Shown in pieces: positions 35,537 through 43,954 of a stretch of 64,000 bases of DNA (position 1 is its first letter; every line of letters begins with the position of its first letter). The notes under the pieces were generated by a model that was not told the origin of the DNA, did no database searches, and saw nothing but the letters and a program-made list of their open reading frames with translations. The stretch comes from an uncultured Lachnospiraceae bacterium (lineage in GTDB: Bacteria; Bacillota; Clostridia; Lachnospirales; Lachnospiraceae), in assembly GCA_900551115.1 (NCBI GenBank), contig URUY01000004.1:116387-180386 (forward strand), in the 5' to 3' direction. The translations under genes were made by a program, and so were the position numbers.

Positions 35537-36454
35537 ATGGAAAAAGGAAAAAAGCTTTTAAAAAGTATATGGAAAAACAAGACTATATATATTGTCCTTC
35601 TTCCGGCGCTGGTATGGTATCTGGTATTTGTTTATGTGCCGATGGGCGGATTAATGCTGGCCTTTAAGGACTATAAAGCAAATTTGGGAATTTTGGGAAG
35701 TCCATGGATAGGATTGGAGCATTTTCAGAATCTGTTCAATGATATTGAATTTTGGCAGTCCGTGGGAAGAACGCTGAAGATAAATATCCTGCGTCTGTTC
35801 ATTACATTTCCTATGCCGGTAATCATAGCGCTTTTATTTAATGAGCTTCGCATGAATAAGTATAAAAAGGTGCTGCAGACGGTTTTTACATTTCCTCATT
35901 TTTTATCATGGATTATTATTGCCGGCGTATTAAAGAATATTTTGGCATATGACGGCATTGTGAATGGGATTATCGGCCTGTGCGGCGGAGAAACCGTGAA
36001 CTTTCTGGGAAATAAGAATCTGTTCCAGCCCATGCTGTATATAACGGATATATGGAAGGAGGCAGGCTGGGGAAGCATTATTTATCTGGCTGCAATTTCG
36101 GGAATTGACCAGGAGCAGTATGAGGCCGCGGATATTGACGGTGCTACCAGATGGCAGAAAATGATGCACATTACCCTTCCTAATATCATGCCTACGGTTG
36201 CGGTTATGTTTATTTTGGCAGCGGGGGGCATAATGAATGCGGGATTTGACCAGATATTTAACATGACGAATGCGGCAGTCCGCGAGGCCGGAGAAATATT
36301 GGATATGTATATTTACCGCATCACTTTCCAGGCAACTCCGGATTTTGGATTTTCTATGGCAGTTAGTTTATTCCGTTCTGTCATAAATATGCTGTTGTTA
36401 GTCATTGCCGACAGAGGCAGCAGATTTTTTGGCGGAAATGGTTTGTTCGGTTAG
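35537..36454 (+). CDS. Sugar ABC transporter permease (LplB/MalF-type)
   Basis: 305 residues, six membrane helices. The EAA loop that contacts the ATPase is EQYEAADIDGATRWQKMMHITLP near residue 195. The N-terminal YLVFVYVPMGGLMLAFKDY is typical of the LplB-like group that pairs with large lipoprotein binding proteins. AGGAGG is 9 bases before the ATG. It is followed 10 bases later by the second permease. No ATP-binding subunit is encoded in the locus, so a shared MsmK/UgpC-type ATPase must serve it. Confidence 0.93.
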   Translation: MEKGKKLLKSIWKNKTIYIVLLPALVWYLVFVYVPMGGLMLAFKDYKANLGILGSPWIGLEHFQNLFNDIEFWQSVGRTLKINILRLFITFPMPVIIALLFNELRMNKYKKVLQTVFTFPHFLSWIIIAGVLKNILAYDGIVNGIIGLCGGETVNFLGNKNLFQPMLYITDIWKEAGWGSIIYLAAISGIDQEQYEAADIDGATRWQKMMHITLPNIMPTVAVMFILAAGGIMNAGFDQIFNMTNAAVREAGEILDMYIYRITFQATPDFGFSMAVSLFRSVINMLLLVIADRGSRFFGGNGLFG

Positions 36455-36464
36455 GAGGAAACAT

Positions 36465-37343
36465 ATGAGGAAAAAGAAAAAGATTGGCGGTATGGATATT
36501 GCAGTGTTTCTGATACTGACATTTATAGGAATTGTGATTCTGTTTCCGTTTTGGAATATGGTGGTTATTTCTTTTACAACCCAGAAAGAGTATATGGAAA
36601 CACCGTTGTTATTTTTCCCTAAAAATCCGGTCTTTGATGCATACAGGGCACTGCTTGGGGATGGAAGAATATGGATTGGCTTCAGAACAACCTTCCTTTA
36701 TTTGATATTGGGAGTACCCTTAAATCTGTTTCTTACTACATGTTTGGCATATGGTCTTAGCCGTAAGGATTATCCGGGAAGAAAGCTGATAAGAGCAGTA
36801 ATTTTGTTTACCATGCTGTTTGGGGGAGGTATTATTCCGCTATATCTGGTTATGAAAAGGCTGAATCTTACAAATACCATATGGGCGGTTATTTTTGCTT
36901 ATGGAGTGAATACGTTCAATGCAATTTTAATGAGCAATTTTTTCTCCTCGCTTCCGGAATCTTTGCTGGATTCGGCAAAACTGGACGGCGCAGGAGACTG
37001 GAAAATGATTCAGCGTATTATCATACCGCTTTCCAAACCGATTTTTGCAACCATATCATTGTTTTATATGGTAGACAGATGGAACGAATGGTACAATTCC
37101 ATGATATTCGTCCGGAAAAGCAGCCTGCAGCCTTTACAGTTAGTGCTTCGCAGCATTGTAATTGATTCTCAGGTAAAGGCAAAGATTTCCAGTATGGGTG
37201 TTGTGGCAGTAGAAGAATACGCATTTGATACCGCGGTAAAAATGGCGGCAGTTGTTGTTACAATTATACCTATAATGTGTGTATTTCCGTTTCTGCAAAA
37301 ACATTTTGTGAAAGGAGTGATGATTGGGGCAGTAAAAGCATGA
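36465..37343 (+). CDS. Sugar ABC transporter permease (YtcP/MalG-type)
   Basis: 292 residues from ATG 36465, with TAGGAGGAAAC just before it; a longer frame from 36405 overlaps the first permease. Six helices, the EAA loop is PESLLDSAKLDGAGDWKMIQ near residue 175. The N-terminal LILTFIGIVILFPFWNMVVIS and the FGGGIIPLYLVMKRLNLTNT segment are typical of the partner permease in LplB/YtcP pairs. It forms the membrane channel with the preceding gene product. The solute-binding protein gene begins 50 bases downstream. Confidence 0.93.
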   Translation: MRKKKKIGGMDIAVFLILTFIGIVILFPFWNMVVISFTTQKEYMETPLLFFPKNPVFDAYRALLGDGRIWIGFRTTFLYLILGVPLNLFLTTCLAYGLSRKDYPGRKLIRAVILFTMLFGGGIIPLYLVMKRLNLTNTIWAVIFAYGVNTFNAILMSNFFSSLPESLLDSAKLDGAGDWKMIQRIIIPLSKPIFATISLFYMVDRWNEWYNSMIFVRKSSLQPLQLVLRSIVIDSQVKAKISSMGVVAVEEYAFDTAVKMAAVVVTIIPIMCVFPFLQKHFVKGVMIGAVKA

Positions 37344-37392
37344 TGTATAAAAACAGAATTTAACAGTATAAAAAAATCAGGAGGTAAGGTTT

Positions 37393-39018
37393 ATGAAGAA
37401 AAAGTTAATAGCAATAGTTTTGACGGTGGTAACACTGGCACTTAGCGCTTGCGGATCACAGGGAACAGATACACCGGATACAACAGATACTGTTTCATCA
37501 GAGCAGAGCAGTGACGCCGCTGCCGGTGAAGAAGAAAAAGATTATTCAGAGCATCTGGTAATCAGTTTGGCGTCCATTCAGGTCAATGAGTCTACAGATT
37601 ATAATAACGGCGATGAATTTACAAAATGGTGGACTGAAAAGTATAATTTTGAATGGGACATTATCGGGTTAGGCTGGGACGTATGGGCAGAACGACTTCG
37701 TGTATGGATTAACTCGGGAGATATGCCGGATGTTGCAACATGGGACTATAATCATGGTGAAGCGATGAATTATATTGATCAGGGATTAATATACAGGCTT
37801 CCTGACGATTGGAAGGAAAGATGGCCTAACGTGGCAAAAGCATATGAAGATTCTCAGTTAGGACCTGCACTGGAAGAAATGGTTGGCGGAACCTATATTT
37901 TACCGAAACCGATTTTTTCAACTGTAAAACCCACGGAGAAGGTAGTGCCTCATACGACTGTGTATCTCAGAAAAGACTGGGCAGAGGCGGTAGGATTTGA
38001 GTTAAAGGACTATTACACGGTATCAGAGCTTCTTGAATATGCAAGATTGATTAAAGAACAGGATCCCGGCAATGTGGGCGATGCACTTGTACCTATTGCG
38101 GTAAGACCTGAAATGGCGCTTAATTTCTTTGTAAAGTCAAATTCAACTTATGCAGAAGGCGGATTTTATAAAGATGAAAACGGCAGTTATCAGTGGGGAC
38201 CGGCTCATGAGGATACGCTTACCGGTTTACAGCTGTACCGGCAGGCATTTGAGGAAGGTTTAATCAGCCCGGAGTTTTATGCATATACAGGTTCTGACGA
38301 TAATGCCCAGTTTTATGTAACCGGTGTTGCCGGCGCTACTATGATGCAGGGTATGGCAGGCGCAATGACCCAGTGCGAAACCAGTATGAAGGATAATCTG
38401 GGCCTTGCATATGATGATGTGGTACACACATGCTTTATTGTTGGTGAAGACGGAAAATATCACAGCCCTGAACAGATTAATTATTGGACTACCGTTATTT
38501 TCTCTCCCGATATTTCTCAGGAAAAGTTTGAAAGATACATGGATATGATGGATTTTGCTTCCAGTGAAGAAGCGAATATCTTTCTCCGTATGGGATTTGA
38601 AGGCGTTGACTGGGAATATGACGAGAACGGTGAAGTTGTTTCCCTGCTCGGAGATACCGTGGCAAGTGAAAAGTACCCTTCCGTATATCCCTGTTATGAT
38701 GCAATGTATATTTTGGCAGATGAATTTCAGTTGATTAATCCTTCTTACAGAAAGGAATTCAGAGACAGGGTAGTACAGCTGTATGAAGAAAAATATGCAA
38801 TGGGTGATGAAGAAACGATTCCTTCCATTGACTGGGATGTGCAGCTATACAGCTCAGATGCAAAAAATAAGCTTAGCTATAACTGGGTTACCGAGTATGC
38901 AGAATTAATTCTGGAAGAAGGCGATTTGGAAGCTAACTGGAAGAAGTGGATAGAAGAGCAGAACTACTTAAATCAGCCGGTAATTGATGAATTAAATACG
39001 GAATTTGGTGGTAAATAA
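37393..39018 (+). CDS. Extracellular sugar-binding lipoprotein (LipO/YtcQ-type)
   Basis: 541 residues with lipobox LALSAC at residues 15-20 and an acidic Ser/Asp linker. The family 1 binding fold shows GDMPDVATWDYN near residue 110, where ligand contacts usually lie, and the long size typical of partners of LplB/YtcP permeases. Site GGAGGTAAGG is 7 bases before the ATG. It delivers an oligosaccharide to the two permeases. The ligand is unknown; the enzymes in the locus point to a glucose- and fructose-containing oligosaccharide. A 115-base spacer separates it from the GH3 gene. Confidence 0.93.
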   Translation: MKKKLIAIVLTVVTLALSACGSQGTDTPDTTDTVSSEQSSDAAAGEEEKDYSEHLVISLASIQVNESTDYNNGDEFTKWWTEKYNFEWDIIGLGWDVWAERLRVWINSGDMPDVATWDYNHGEAMNYIDQGLIYRLPDDWKERWPNVAKAYEDSQLGPALEEMVGGTYILPKPIFSTVKPTEKVVPHTTVYLRKDWAEAVGFELKDYYTVSELLEYARLIKEQDPGNVGDALVPIAVRPEMALNFFVKSNSTYAEGGFYKDENGSYQWGPAHEDTLTGLQLYRQAFEEGLISPEFYAYTGSDDNAQFYVTGVAGATMMQGMAGAMTQCETSMKDNLGLAYDDVVHTCFIVGEDGKYHSPEQINYWTTVIFSPDISQEKFERYMDMMDFASSEEANIFLRMGFEGVDWEYDENGEVVSLLGDTVASEKYPSVYPCYDAMYILADEFQLINPSYRKEFRDRVVQLYEEKYAMGDEETIPSIDWDVQLYSSDAKNKLSYNWVTEYAELILEEGDLEANWKKWIEEQNYLNQPVIDELNTEFGGK

Positions 39019-39133
39019 TGGGCTGGGGGCTGTTAAGCAGCCCCCAATTTCTTTACACCAAAGACATAATAAGTCAGGTATTTGAGCCTGCTTCGGTCCG
39101 GAAAAGGCTCAAGCGGAAAAGGATGGTATAAAG

Positions 39134-41554
39134 ATGGGAAAATGGCAACGGATATTATATCAGCCTGCACTGCCTTTAAAGGCAGGCGCAGCAAGAGTTA
39201 CAGGAAGCAGCGAGCATATTGCACTGTCCAGAAAGGCAGCAGGAGAAGGAATGGTGCTGTTGAAAAATGAAGAGGATATGCTTCCGTTAAGTGCAGGTAC
39301 ACGGGTGGCGCTGTTCGGAAAAGGTTCTGTTGATTATGTAAAGGGAGGAGGAGGCAGCGGAGAAGTTACAGTTGCTTATGTACGCAATCTATATGAAGGG
39401 CTGAAGCTGAAGGAGGAGGAAGAAAAGATACACATTTTCCATGAGCTTTCCCGGTTTTATGAACAGGAAATGCAGAAACAGTATGCGGAAGGGGCAATGC
39501 CGGGGATGAGCAGGGAGCCGGAGGTGCCTGCCGCACTTGTGAACGCTGCCAAAGAATATACAGATACTGCCATTATTACATTTTCCCGTTTTTCGGGAGA
39601 AGGCTGGGACAGAAAGTCTCAGGTCAATGAAGACGGCTATGAGCTTTATGAAGATGAAGTCAGGCAAATGGAACTGAGTGCAGGCATCTTTGAAGACGGG
39701 GACTATTACCTGACAAAAAATGAACGGAAGCTTGTAGAAACCGTGCAGGAAAATTTTAAGAATATTATTGTTGTTCTGAATGTGGGCGGGGTGATGGATA
39801 CCGCATGGTTTAAGGATTGTAAGGAAATTGCGGCGGTGCTTTTGGCATGGCAGGCAGGAATGGAAGGCGGTCTTGCCATGGCGGATATACTGTGCGGCGA
39901 TATCAATCCGTCAGGAAAGCTGGCGGATACCTTTGCAGCTTCTCTGGAAGATTATCCGTTTGTAAATGATTTTCATAAATCGGTTCAATACGTGGATTAT
40001 ACGGAAGATATTTATGTAGGATACCGTTACTTTGAAACCATACAGGGTGCATATGAGAAAGTAAATTATCCCTTTGGCTTTGGATTGTCTTATACGGATT
40101 TTACAATATCGCCTTGCAAAATCATGGAAAAACAAGGAAAAATAGAACTGCAAGTCCTTGTAAGCAATATAGGGAAATGTGCCGGCAAAGAGGTAGTTCA
40201 GGTTTACTATCAAGCTCCGCAGGGAAAGCTTGGCAAGCCTGTAAGAGAGCTTGCAGCTTTTTCCAAAACAACGGAACTGCAGCCGGGAGAAAGTGAGACA
40301 TTAAGAATATCCTTCGCCGTAAGTGAGATGGCAGCTTATGATGATTTGGGAAAAATATGTGAATCGGCTTATGTATTGGAAGAAGGGGATTATTGCTTTT
40401 ATGTGGGAAACAGCGTCAGGAATACAGAAAAGCTTTCCTATATATATTTTGTGGAAAAAACGGTTATTGTGGAAAAACTGAGCAGGCGTGTTGAGCCTTG
40501 CCTGCTTTCAAAGCGTATGCTGTCGGACGGAAGCTTTGAAAATCTTCCTCAAAGGGTTATTTGTGAAGAGGAAGGACTGCCGCGTCAGGATAAGAAAACA
40601 CTGGAGGGATATGCACCGGCCATCAGGGGACGGGACAGAATATCCTTTGCCGAACTGGGAAATCCGGAGATTCCGAAGCTGCTGGATGTGGCAAACGGAA
40701 AAATCAGTCTGGATGAGTTTTTAGATGCCATATCAGATGATGATTTGATTCATTTGTTGGGCGGACAGCCCAATACAGGAGTTGCCAATGCCTTTGGCAT
40801 CGGAAATTTACCGGAGTACGGCATACCTGCCGCCATGACGGCAGACGGTCCTGCCGGGCTTAGGATTGCTCCCGCCTGTGGGATTTGTACTACTGCATTT
40901 CCCTGCGCTACGCTGCTTGCCTGTACATGGAATACAGAACTGGCTGAACAGATTGGAATTGCAGCGGCAGAGGAGGTAAAGGAGAATAATATTGCAGTAT
41001 GGCTCGCACCGGCAGTCAATATTCACAGAAATCCTATTTGCGGAAGAAACTTTGAATATTATTCTGAGGATCCTTTTGTGGCGGGTAAGATGGGGGCGGC
41101 AATGGTCAGAGGAATACAATCTCTTAATATAGCAGCCTGCGTAAAACATTTTGCATGTAATAACAAGGAAACCAACAGAAAGGACAGCGATTCCCGTGTT
41201 TCGGAAAGAGCCTTAAGAGAAATTTACCTCAAGGCCTTTGAAATTATTGTGAAAGAAGCAGATCCTTACGTTATTATGACCTCCTATAACCTGATAAACG
41301 GTGTGCAGGCTTCGGAAAACAAAGCGCTGATAACAGGTATTTTGAGAGAGGAGTGGGGCTATAAGGGAATGGTTACTACGGATTGGTGGTCTCACGGAGA
41401 ACATTATCGTGAAATCAAGGCCGGAAATGACTTAAAAATGGCGACAGGCTATCCGGAAAGAGTAAAAGAAGCTTTGGATAAAGGTTTCATTAGCAGAAAA
41501 GAGCTTGCGGCATGTGCAAAGAGAGTATTGGAACTGATATTAAAACTGGACTAA
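39134..41554 (+). CDS. Circularly permuted GH3 beta-glycosidase
   Basis: 806 residues in the swapped order known from some rumen and gut clostridial GH3 enzymes. The (alpha/beta)6 C-terminal-type domain comes first (EGMVLLKNEEDMLPLS near 40, then VVLNVGGVMD and LLAWQAGMEGG), followed by the fibronectin III-like domain (about 320-430), and the TIM-barrel catalytic domain last (from about 520). The catalytic nucleophile Asp is in MVTTDWWSHGEH near residue 755; VKHFACNNKETNR is the substrate His/Lys region. No signal peptide, so intracellular. Probable action: release of beta-linked glucose or xylose from imported oligosaccharide. It closes the rightward operon. Confidence 0.9.
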   Translation: MGKWQRILYQPALPLKAGAARVTGSSEHIALSRKAAGEGMVLLKNEEDMLPLSAGTRVALFGKGSVDYVKGGGGSGEVTVAYVRNLYEGLKLKEEEEKIHIFHELSRFYEQEMQKQYAEGAMPGMSREPEVPAALVNAAKEYTDTAIITFSRFSGEGWDRKSQVNEDGYELYEDEVRQMELSAGIFEDGDYYLTKNERKLVETVQENFKNIIVVLNVGGVMDTAWFKDCKEIAAVLLAWQAGMEGGLAMADILCGDINPSGKLADTFAASLEDYPFVNDFHKSVQYVDYTEDIYVGYRYFETIQGAYEKVNYPFGFGLSYTDFTISPCKIMEKQGKIELQVLVSNIGKCAGKEVVQVYYQAPQGKLGKPVRELAAFSKTTELQPGESETLRISFAVSEMAAYDDLGKICESAYVLEEGDYCFYVGNSVRNTEKLSYIYFVEKTVIVEKLSRRVEPCLLSKRMLSDGSFENLPQRVICEEEGLPRQDKKTLEGYAPAIRGRDRISFAELGNPEIPKLLDVANGKISLDEFLDAISDDDLIHLLGGQPNTGVANAFGIGNLPEYGIPAAMTADGPAGLRIAPACGICTTAFPCATLLACTWNTELAEQIGIAAAEEVKENNIAVWLAPAVNIHRNPICGRNFEYYSEDPFVAGKMGAAMVRGIQSLNIAACVKHFACNNKETNRKDSDSRVSERALREIYLKAFEIIVKEADPYVIMTSYNLINGVQASENKALITGILREEWGYKGMVTTDWWSHGEHYREIKAGNDLKMATGYPERVKEALDKGFISRKELAACAKRVLELILKLD

Positions 41555-41557
41555 GCA

Positions 41558-41592
41558 AAAGGGTATGCCGGACTGTCTGAGCATACCCTTTC
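41558..41592 (+). terminator. Terminator of the rightward sugar operon
   Basis: AAAGGGTATGC (41558-41568) pairs perfectly with GCATACCCTTT (41581-41591), giving an 11-pair stem with a 12-base loop and a short T tract inside the distal arm. Confidence 0.8.
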
Positions 41593-41705
41593 GTTATCGG
41601 CACTGATTTTCTTCTTTATTGTAATGCGGGCGGTAAACTTGACATTTAAAGGGAATGATAGTAAAGTGAAAAAGCACCGGGGACAAGCCGAAAGGTGCTG
41701 ATTCT

Positions 41706-42185
41706 ATGAAAGGGCGCCTTGGCGCGGCAGGAAGTAAAATGATTGCAAAATGTAAAGAATTGTTGGAAAAATACAGAGAAATTATTATATATCTGATTGT
41801 AGGTGTGTTGACGACTATCGTGTCCTGGGGTGCCTGCTTTATCTGTGAATGGCTGTTTTTAAACCCTGATATTTCCTGGCAGAATGATATTATCAACACA
41901 ATTGGCTGGGTGGCAGGCGTTTGCTTCGCTTATCCCTTAAACCGAAAATGGGTGTTTGAAAGTACCAATCCACGTATCCTGAAGGAGTTTTCAGGTTTTG
42001 CGGCATCAAGACTTTCTACGTGGATACTGGATATTGTGATTATGAGAGTGACAGTCAATGTACTGCATATGGATTACTGGATTGCCAAGATTTTTATTTC
42101 TGCAGTTTTGGTTATGATTTTAAACTATGTATTCAGCAAGCTTTTTATTTTCAGGAAGAAAAAGCCGGAAGAAAAAGAAGATTAA
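41706..42185 (+). CDS. GtrA family membrane protein
   Basis: 159 residues, four hydrophobic helices with the GtrA pattern: YLIVGVLTTIVSWGACFIC (helix 1), IINTIGWVAGVCFAYPLNRKWVFES (helix 2 and the charged NRKWVF loop), and two later helices ending in LNYVFSKLFIFRKK. GtrA-type proteins help translocate lipid-linked sugars (often undecaprenyl-glucose) for cell-surface glycan modification. The start at 41706 follows GAAAGGTGC; an internal ATG at 41739 with AGGAAG upstream is also plausible. A small hairpin AGCACC/GGTGCT (41672-41698) covers the ribosome-site region. It is the last core gene before the inserted element. Confidence 0.85.
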   Translation: MKGRLGAAGSKMIAKCKELLEKYREIIIYLIVGVLTTIVSWGACFICEWLFLNPDISWQNDIINTIGWVAGVCFAYPLNRKWVFESTNPRILKEFSGFAASRLSTWILDIVIMRVTVNVLHMDYWIAKIFISAVLVMILNYVFSKLFIFRKKKPEEKED

Positions 42186-42245
42186 ATATTTGCTGAATGA
42201 ATGGATATTTTTAATGAATGGGATATTTTAAGGTGAAATAAAAGA

Positions 42246-42255
42246 GGCGGTTTCC
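42246..42255. other. Left arm of the terminator split by the element (right arm 49622-49631)
   Basis: GGCGGTTTCC here and GGAAGCCGCC at 49622-49631 are complementary over ten positions with one G-U pair, with flanking AAAGA and TTCTT extending the stem. Read on the minus strand after dapL, the closed hairpin would be followed by TCTTTTATTT, a good intrinsic terminator. The element separates the two arms. Confidence 0.6.
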
Positions 42256-42264
42256 TTAGATGAG

Positions 42265-42280
42265 CACCGATAAGGAAGTA
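42265..42280 (+). repeat. Left terminal inverted repeat
   Basis: CACCGATAAGGAAGTA; matches the reverse complement of 49595-49610 at 15 of 16 positions. Confidence 0.65.
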
Positions 42281-42496
42281 TTACAAGTAAACGAACTTAA
42301 CGGCTGACAAACAGGATTGCAAACAGAAGCAGAGAGTTAATCACTTTCAAAAGTGGTCGGCTCTCTGTTTTTCTATCTCCGCATTGTTACGCAGTAGAAC
42401 GCCATTTTTGAGGGAAAAGGTATAAATCCCTTACCCTTGATGTTTTCGTGTCTGTAAGCCGCTTAAATCAAGGCTATTTTGTCCTCTATTGCGTAA

Positions 42497-42637
42497 CATT
42501 ACGGTGGCAAGTCATATAGCTGTTTGGATGAAATAAATCTATGTGTGCTTCCGCTGTTGGATTATCCGATATTGGATTTTCCGACAACGGGTAATCCGAC
42601 GTCGGATAATCCAACGCAATTAAATAAAGATATATAA
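42497..42637 (+). pseudogene. RepA-like replication initiator, C-terminal tail remnant
   Basis: A 46-codon open stretch without start codon ends at TAA 42635-42637 and reads LDYPILDFPTTGNPTSDNPT followed by QLNKDI. This Asp/Asn-Tyr/Phe-Pro repeat followed by TQLNKDI is the tail seen in replication initiator protein A genes of clostridial conjugative elements. At DNA level it appears as repeated TTGGATTATCCGA-like units and an inverse TCGGATAATCCAA. The DNA-binding N-terminal domain is absent, with stops upstream, so this is a scar of a larger ancestor element. Confidence 0.4.
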
Positions 42638-42911
42638 AGTAAAGATTAAAGAATTACGGATTTAATCAATTACCTATTCCATTCCTTTCCGTCCCCTCAA
42701 TTCTTTCTCCACCAATAAGCTATCGGAATGGAAGCGAAAGGAAGCGGAAATGCAGAACTAATTATCCGTTCAGAAAATCCATAATTCATAGAGAGCGCAA
42801 GCGGTCTATCCGATTGCGCTCTTGGCTGCCACATAGCAAGGACAGAGAAAACCGTCAAGGACGGGTCGCGCGAAGTTTATCCTTGACGGCTTTCTCTGGC
42901 TTTGCTACCTG

Positions 42912-43115
42912 TTACTTATCAAAACGAAACTGAATTATCGCTTTCATAAGCTGTGCTTGCAATCGGTCTTGAATATCGCTGTTGAAATGTCCTTGATACT
43001 TGGACAGGTATTTAATGCGTGGACTGTAATACTGTAAAACAGTATTTACGGCTTCCGGCTCTCCGGCGACTGCCTTTTCAATGACTTCAAAAGGTATCAG
43101 CTTCTTGTTCCTCAT
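42912..43115 (-). CDS. Helix-turn-helix protein, Tn916 orf8-like
   Basis: 67 residues: MRNKKLIPFEVIEKAVAGEP, then AVNTVLQYYSPRIKYLSKY and a C-terminal FNSDIQDRLQAQLMKAIIQF. This is the typical small helix-turn-helix protein that follows the sigma-like orf7 in Tn916/Tn1549-type elements. It overlaps the sigma factor gene by 29 bases in a different frame, again as in those elements. It may help regulate transfer genes, which are absent here. Confidence 0.75.
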   Translation of the reverse strand: MRNKKLIPFEVIEKAVAGEPEAVNTVLQYYSPRIKYLSKYQGHFNSDIQDRLQAQLMKAIIQFRFDK

Positions 43116-43545
43116 GTTCTAATCTCTCCATTTCTTTTCGTAGCTGTTTTAGTGCCGCTAATTTCCAGTAATTCGCTGTGCTTCTGTTTCGTCCATACTC
43201 TTCTCCGATTTGAGCGTCGGAATAACCAAAGAAAAAGTACAGAAACAAAACATTACGCCTTTGCTCGCTCAATCTTAATAGTGCGTCGGCTAACCGCTTA
43301 CTTGCGACAACAATCTCTTGCCCTTTTACAACAAAGACGGTCGGTTGGTCGTACTGCTCAAAATAAGTATCTGTTGTAAACGGTTCAAGCGGCGTTTCGG
43401 ATATTAAGTATTCAAGTGACACTTCCCGTTTCTGCTTCCGTCCAAAATCACGATAGGCGGTCATTGCTGCATTGTGGAGAACAACCCTACAAAAAGCCGC
43501 AAAAGTGTATTCAATATGCTCCTTGTATTCTTCTGAATAAATCAT
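43087..43545 (-). CDS. Sigma-70-like factor, Tn916 orf7-like
   Basis: 152 residues. The N-terminal region (YKEHIEYTFAAFCRVVLHNAAM, then AYRDFGRKQKREVSLEYL) is like sigma region 2 of the short element-borne factors; the C-terminal region 4 is a helix-turn-helix RLSEQRRNVLFLYFFFGYSD-type segment followed by QIGEEYGRNRSTANYWKLAALKQL. In Tn916 relatives orf7 activates excision genes. Site GGGGTGAG is 5 bases before the ATG. Confidence 0.8.
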   Translation of the reverse strand: MIYSEEYKEHIEYTFAAFCRVVLHNAAMTAYRDFGRKQKREVSLEYLISETPLEPFTTDTYFEQYDQPTVFVVKGQEIVVASKRLADALLRLSEQRRNVLFLYFFFGYSDAQIGEEYGRNRSTANYWKLAALKQLRKEMERLEHEEQEADTF

Positions 43546-43638
43546 TTAACTCACCCCCCTTTCTTCCCAGTAGGGGGCTATTACAGCAAACGCCCATGCA
43601 GTCGCAAAACCACATAGGCGTTTGGTAATATGAGTTAT

Positions 43639-43749
43639 TTAAGCGTACATAGTGAAATGTGTATTCATACTGATAGCCGAAATATCCCGTTGCATGGAAT
43701 AGACTTTTTTTGATGATTGAAGAATGTCAATGATACAGAAAAAGGACAT
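43639..43749 (-). CDS. 36-residue ORF with near-perfect ribosome binding site
   Basis: ATG 43749 to TAA 43639, 36 residues beginning MSFFCIIDILQSSKK and ending HFTMYA. The Shine-Dalgarno AAGGAGG is 7 bases upstream, better than that of most genes in the window. The sequence around the site (AAGGATATAGCGGTATC, mirrored by GGTATCGCTATGTCCTT) forms an inverted repeat that can hide or expose the start. It lies between the MATE terminator and the sigma factor gene on the same strand, so it could be a leader peptide or a small element protein. No family recognised. Confidence 0.45.
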   Translation of the reverse strand: MSFFCIIDILQSSKKVYSMQRDISAISMNTHFTMYA

Positions 43750-43835
43750 AGCGATACCTCCTTGCTTACAAGCATTTGATACCGCTATATCCTTAAAATG
43801 GGCAACTTTAAGACACCCTCTGTATTCCGATTTTT

Positions 43836-43883
43836 CAAAAAGGAAAACGGAGGTAGAAATTAGTTATTTCAACCGTCGTTTTC
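43836..43883 (-). terminator. Terminator of the cargo operon
   Basis: On the minus strand GAAAACGACGG (43873-43883) pairs with CCTCCGTTTTC (43842-43852) with one mismatch pair and a 20-base loop, followed by CTTTTTG. Confidence 0.65.
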
Positions 43884-43954
43884 TTTTCTGATTGAGGTTT
43901 CGATTTAGAATGACAGCGGCTTAAACTTTTTAGTATTCTTTTTTTAGAAAATGC

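Noticed and set aside
41672..41698. Hairpin AGCACC/GGTGCT before gtrA considered as a small riboswitch
   Set aside because: Too small, with no match to a known aptamer core; may only affect ribosome access.
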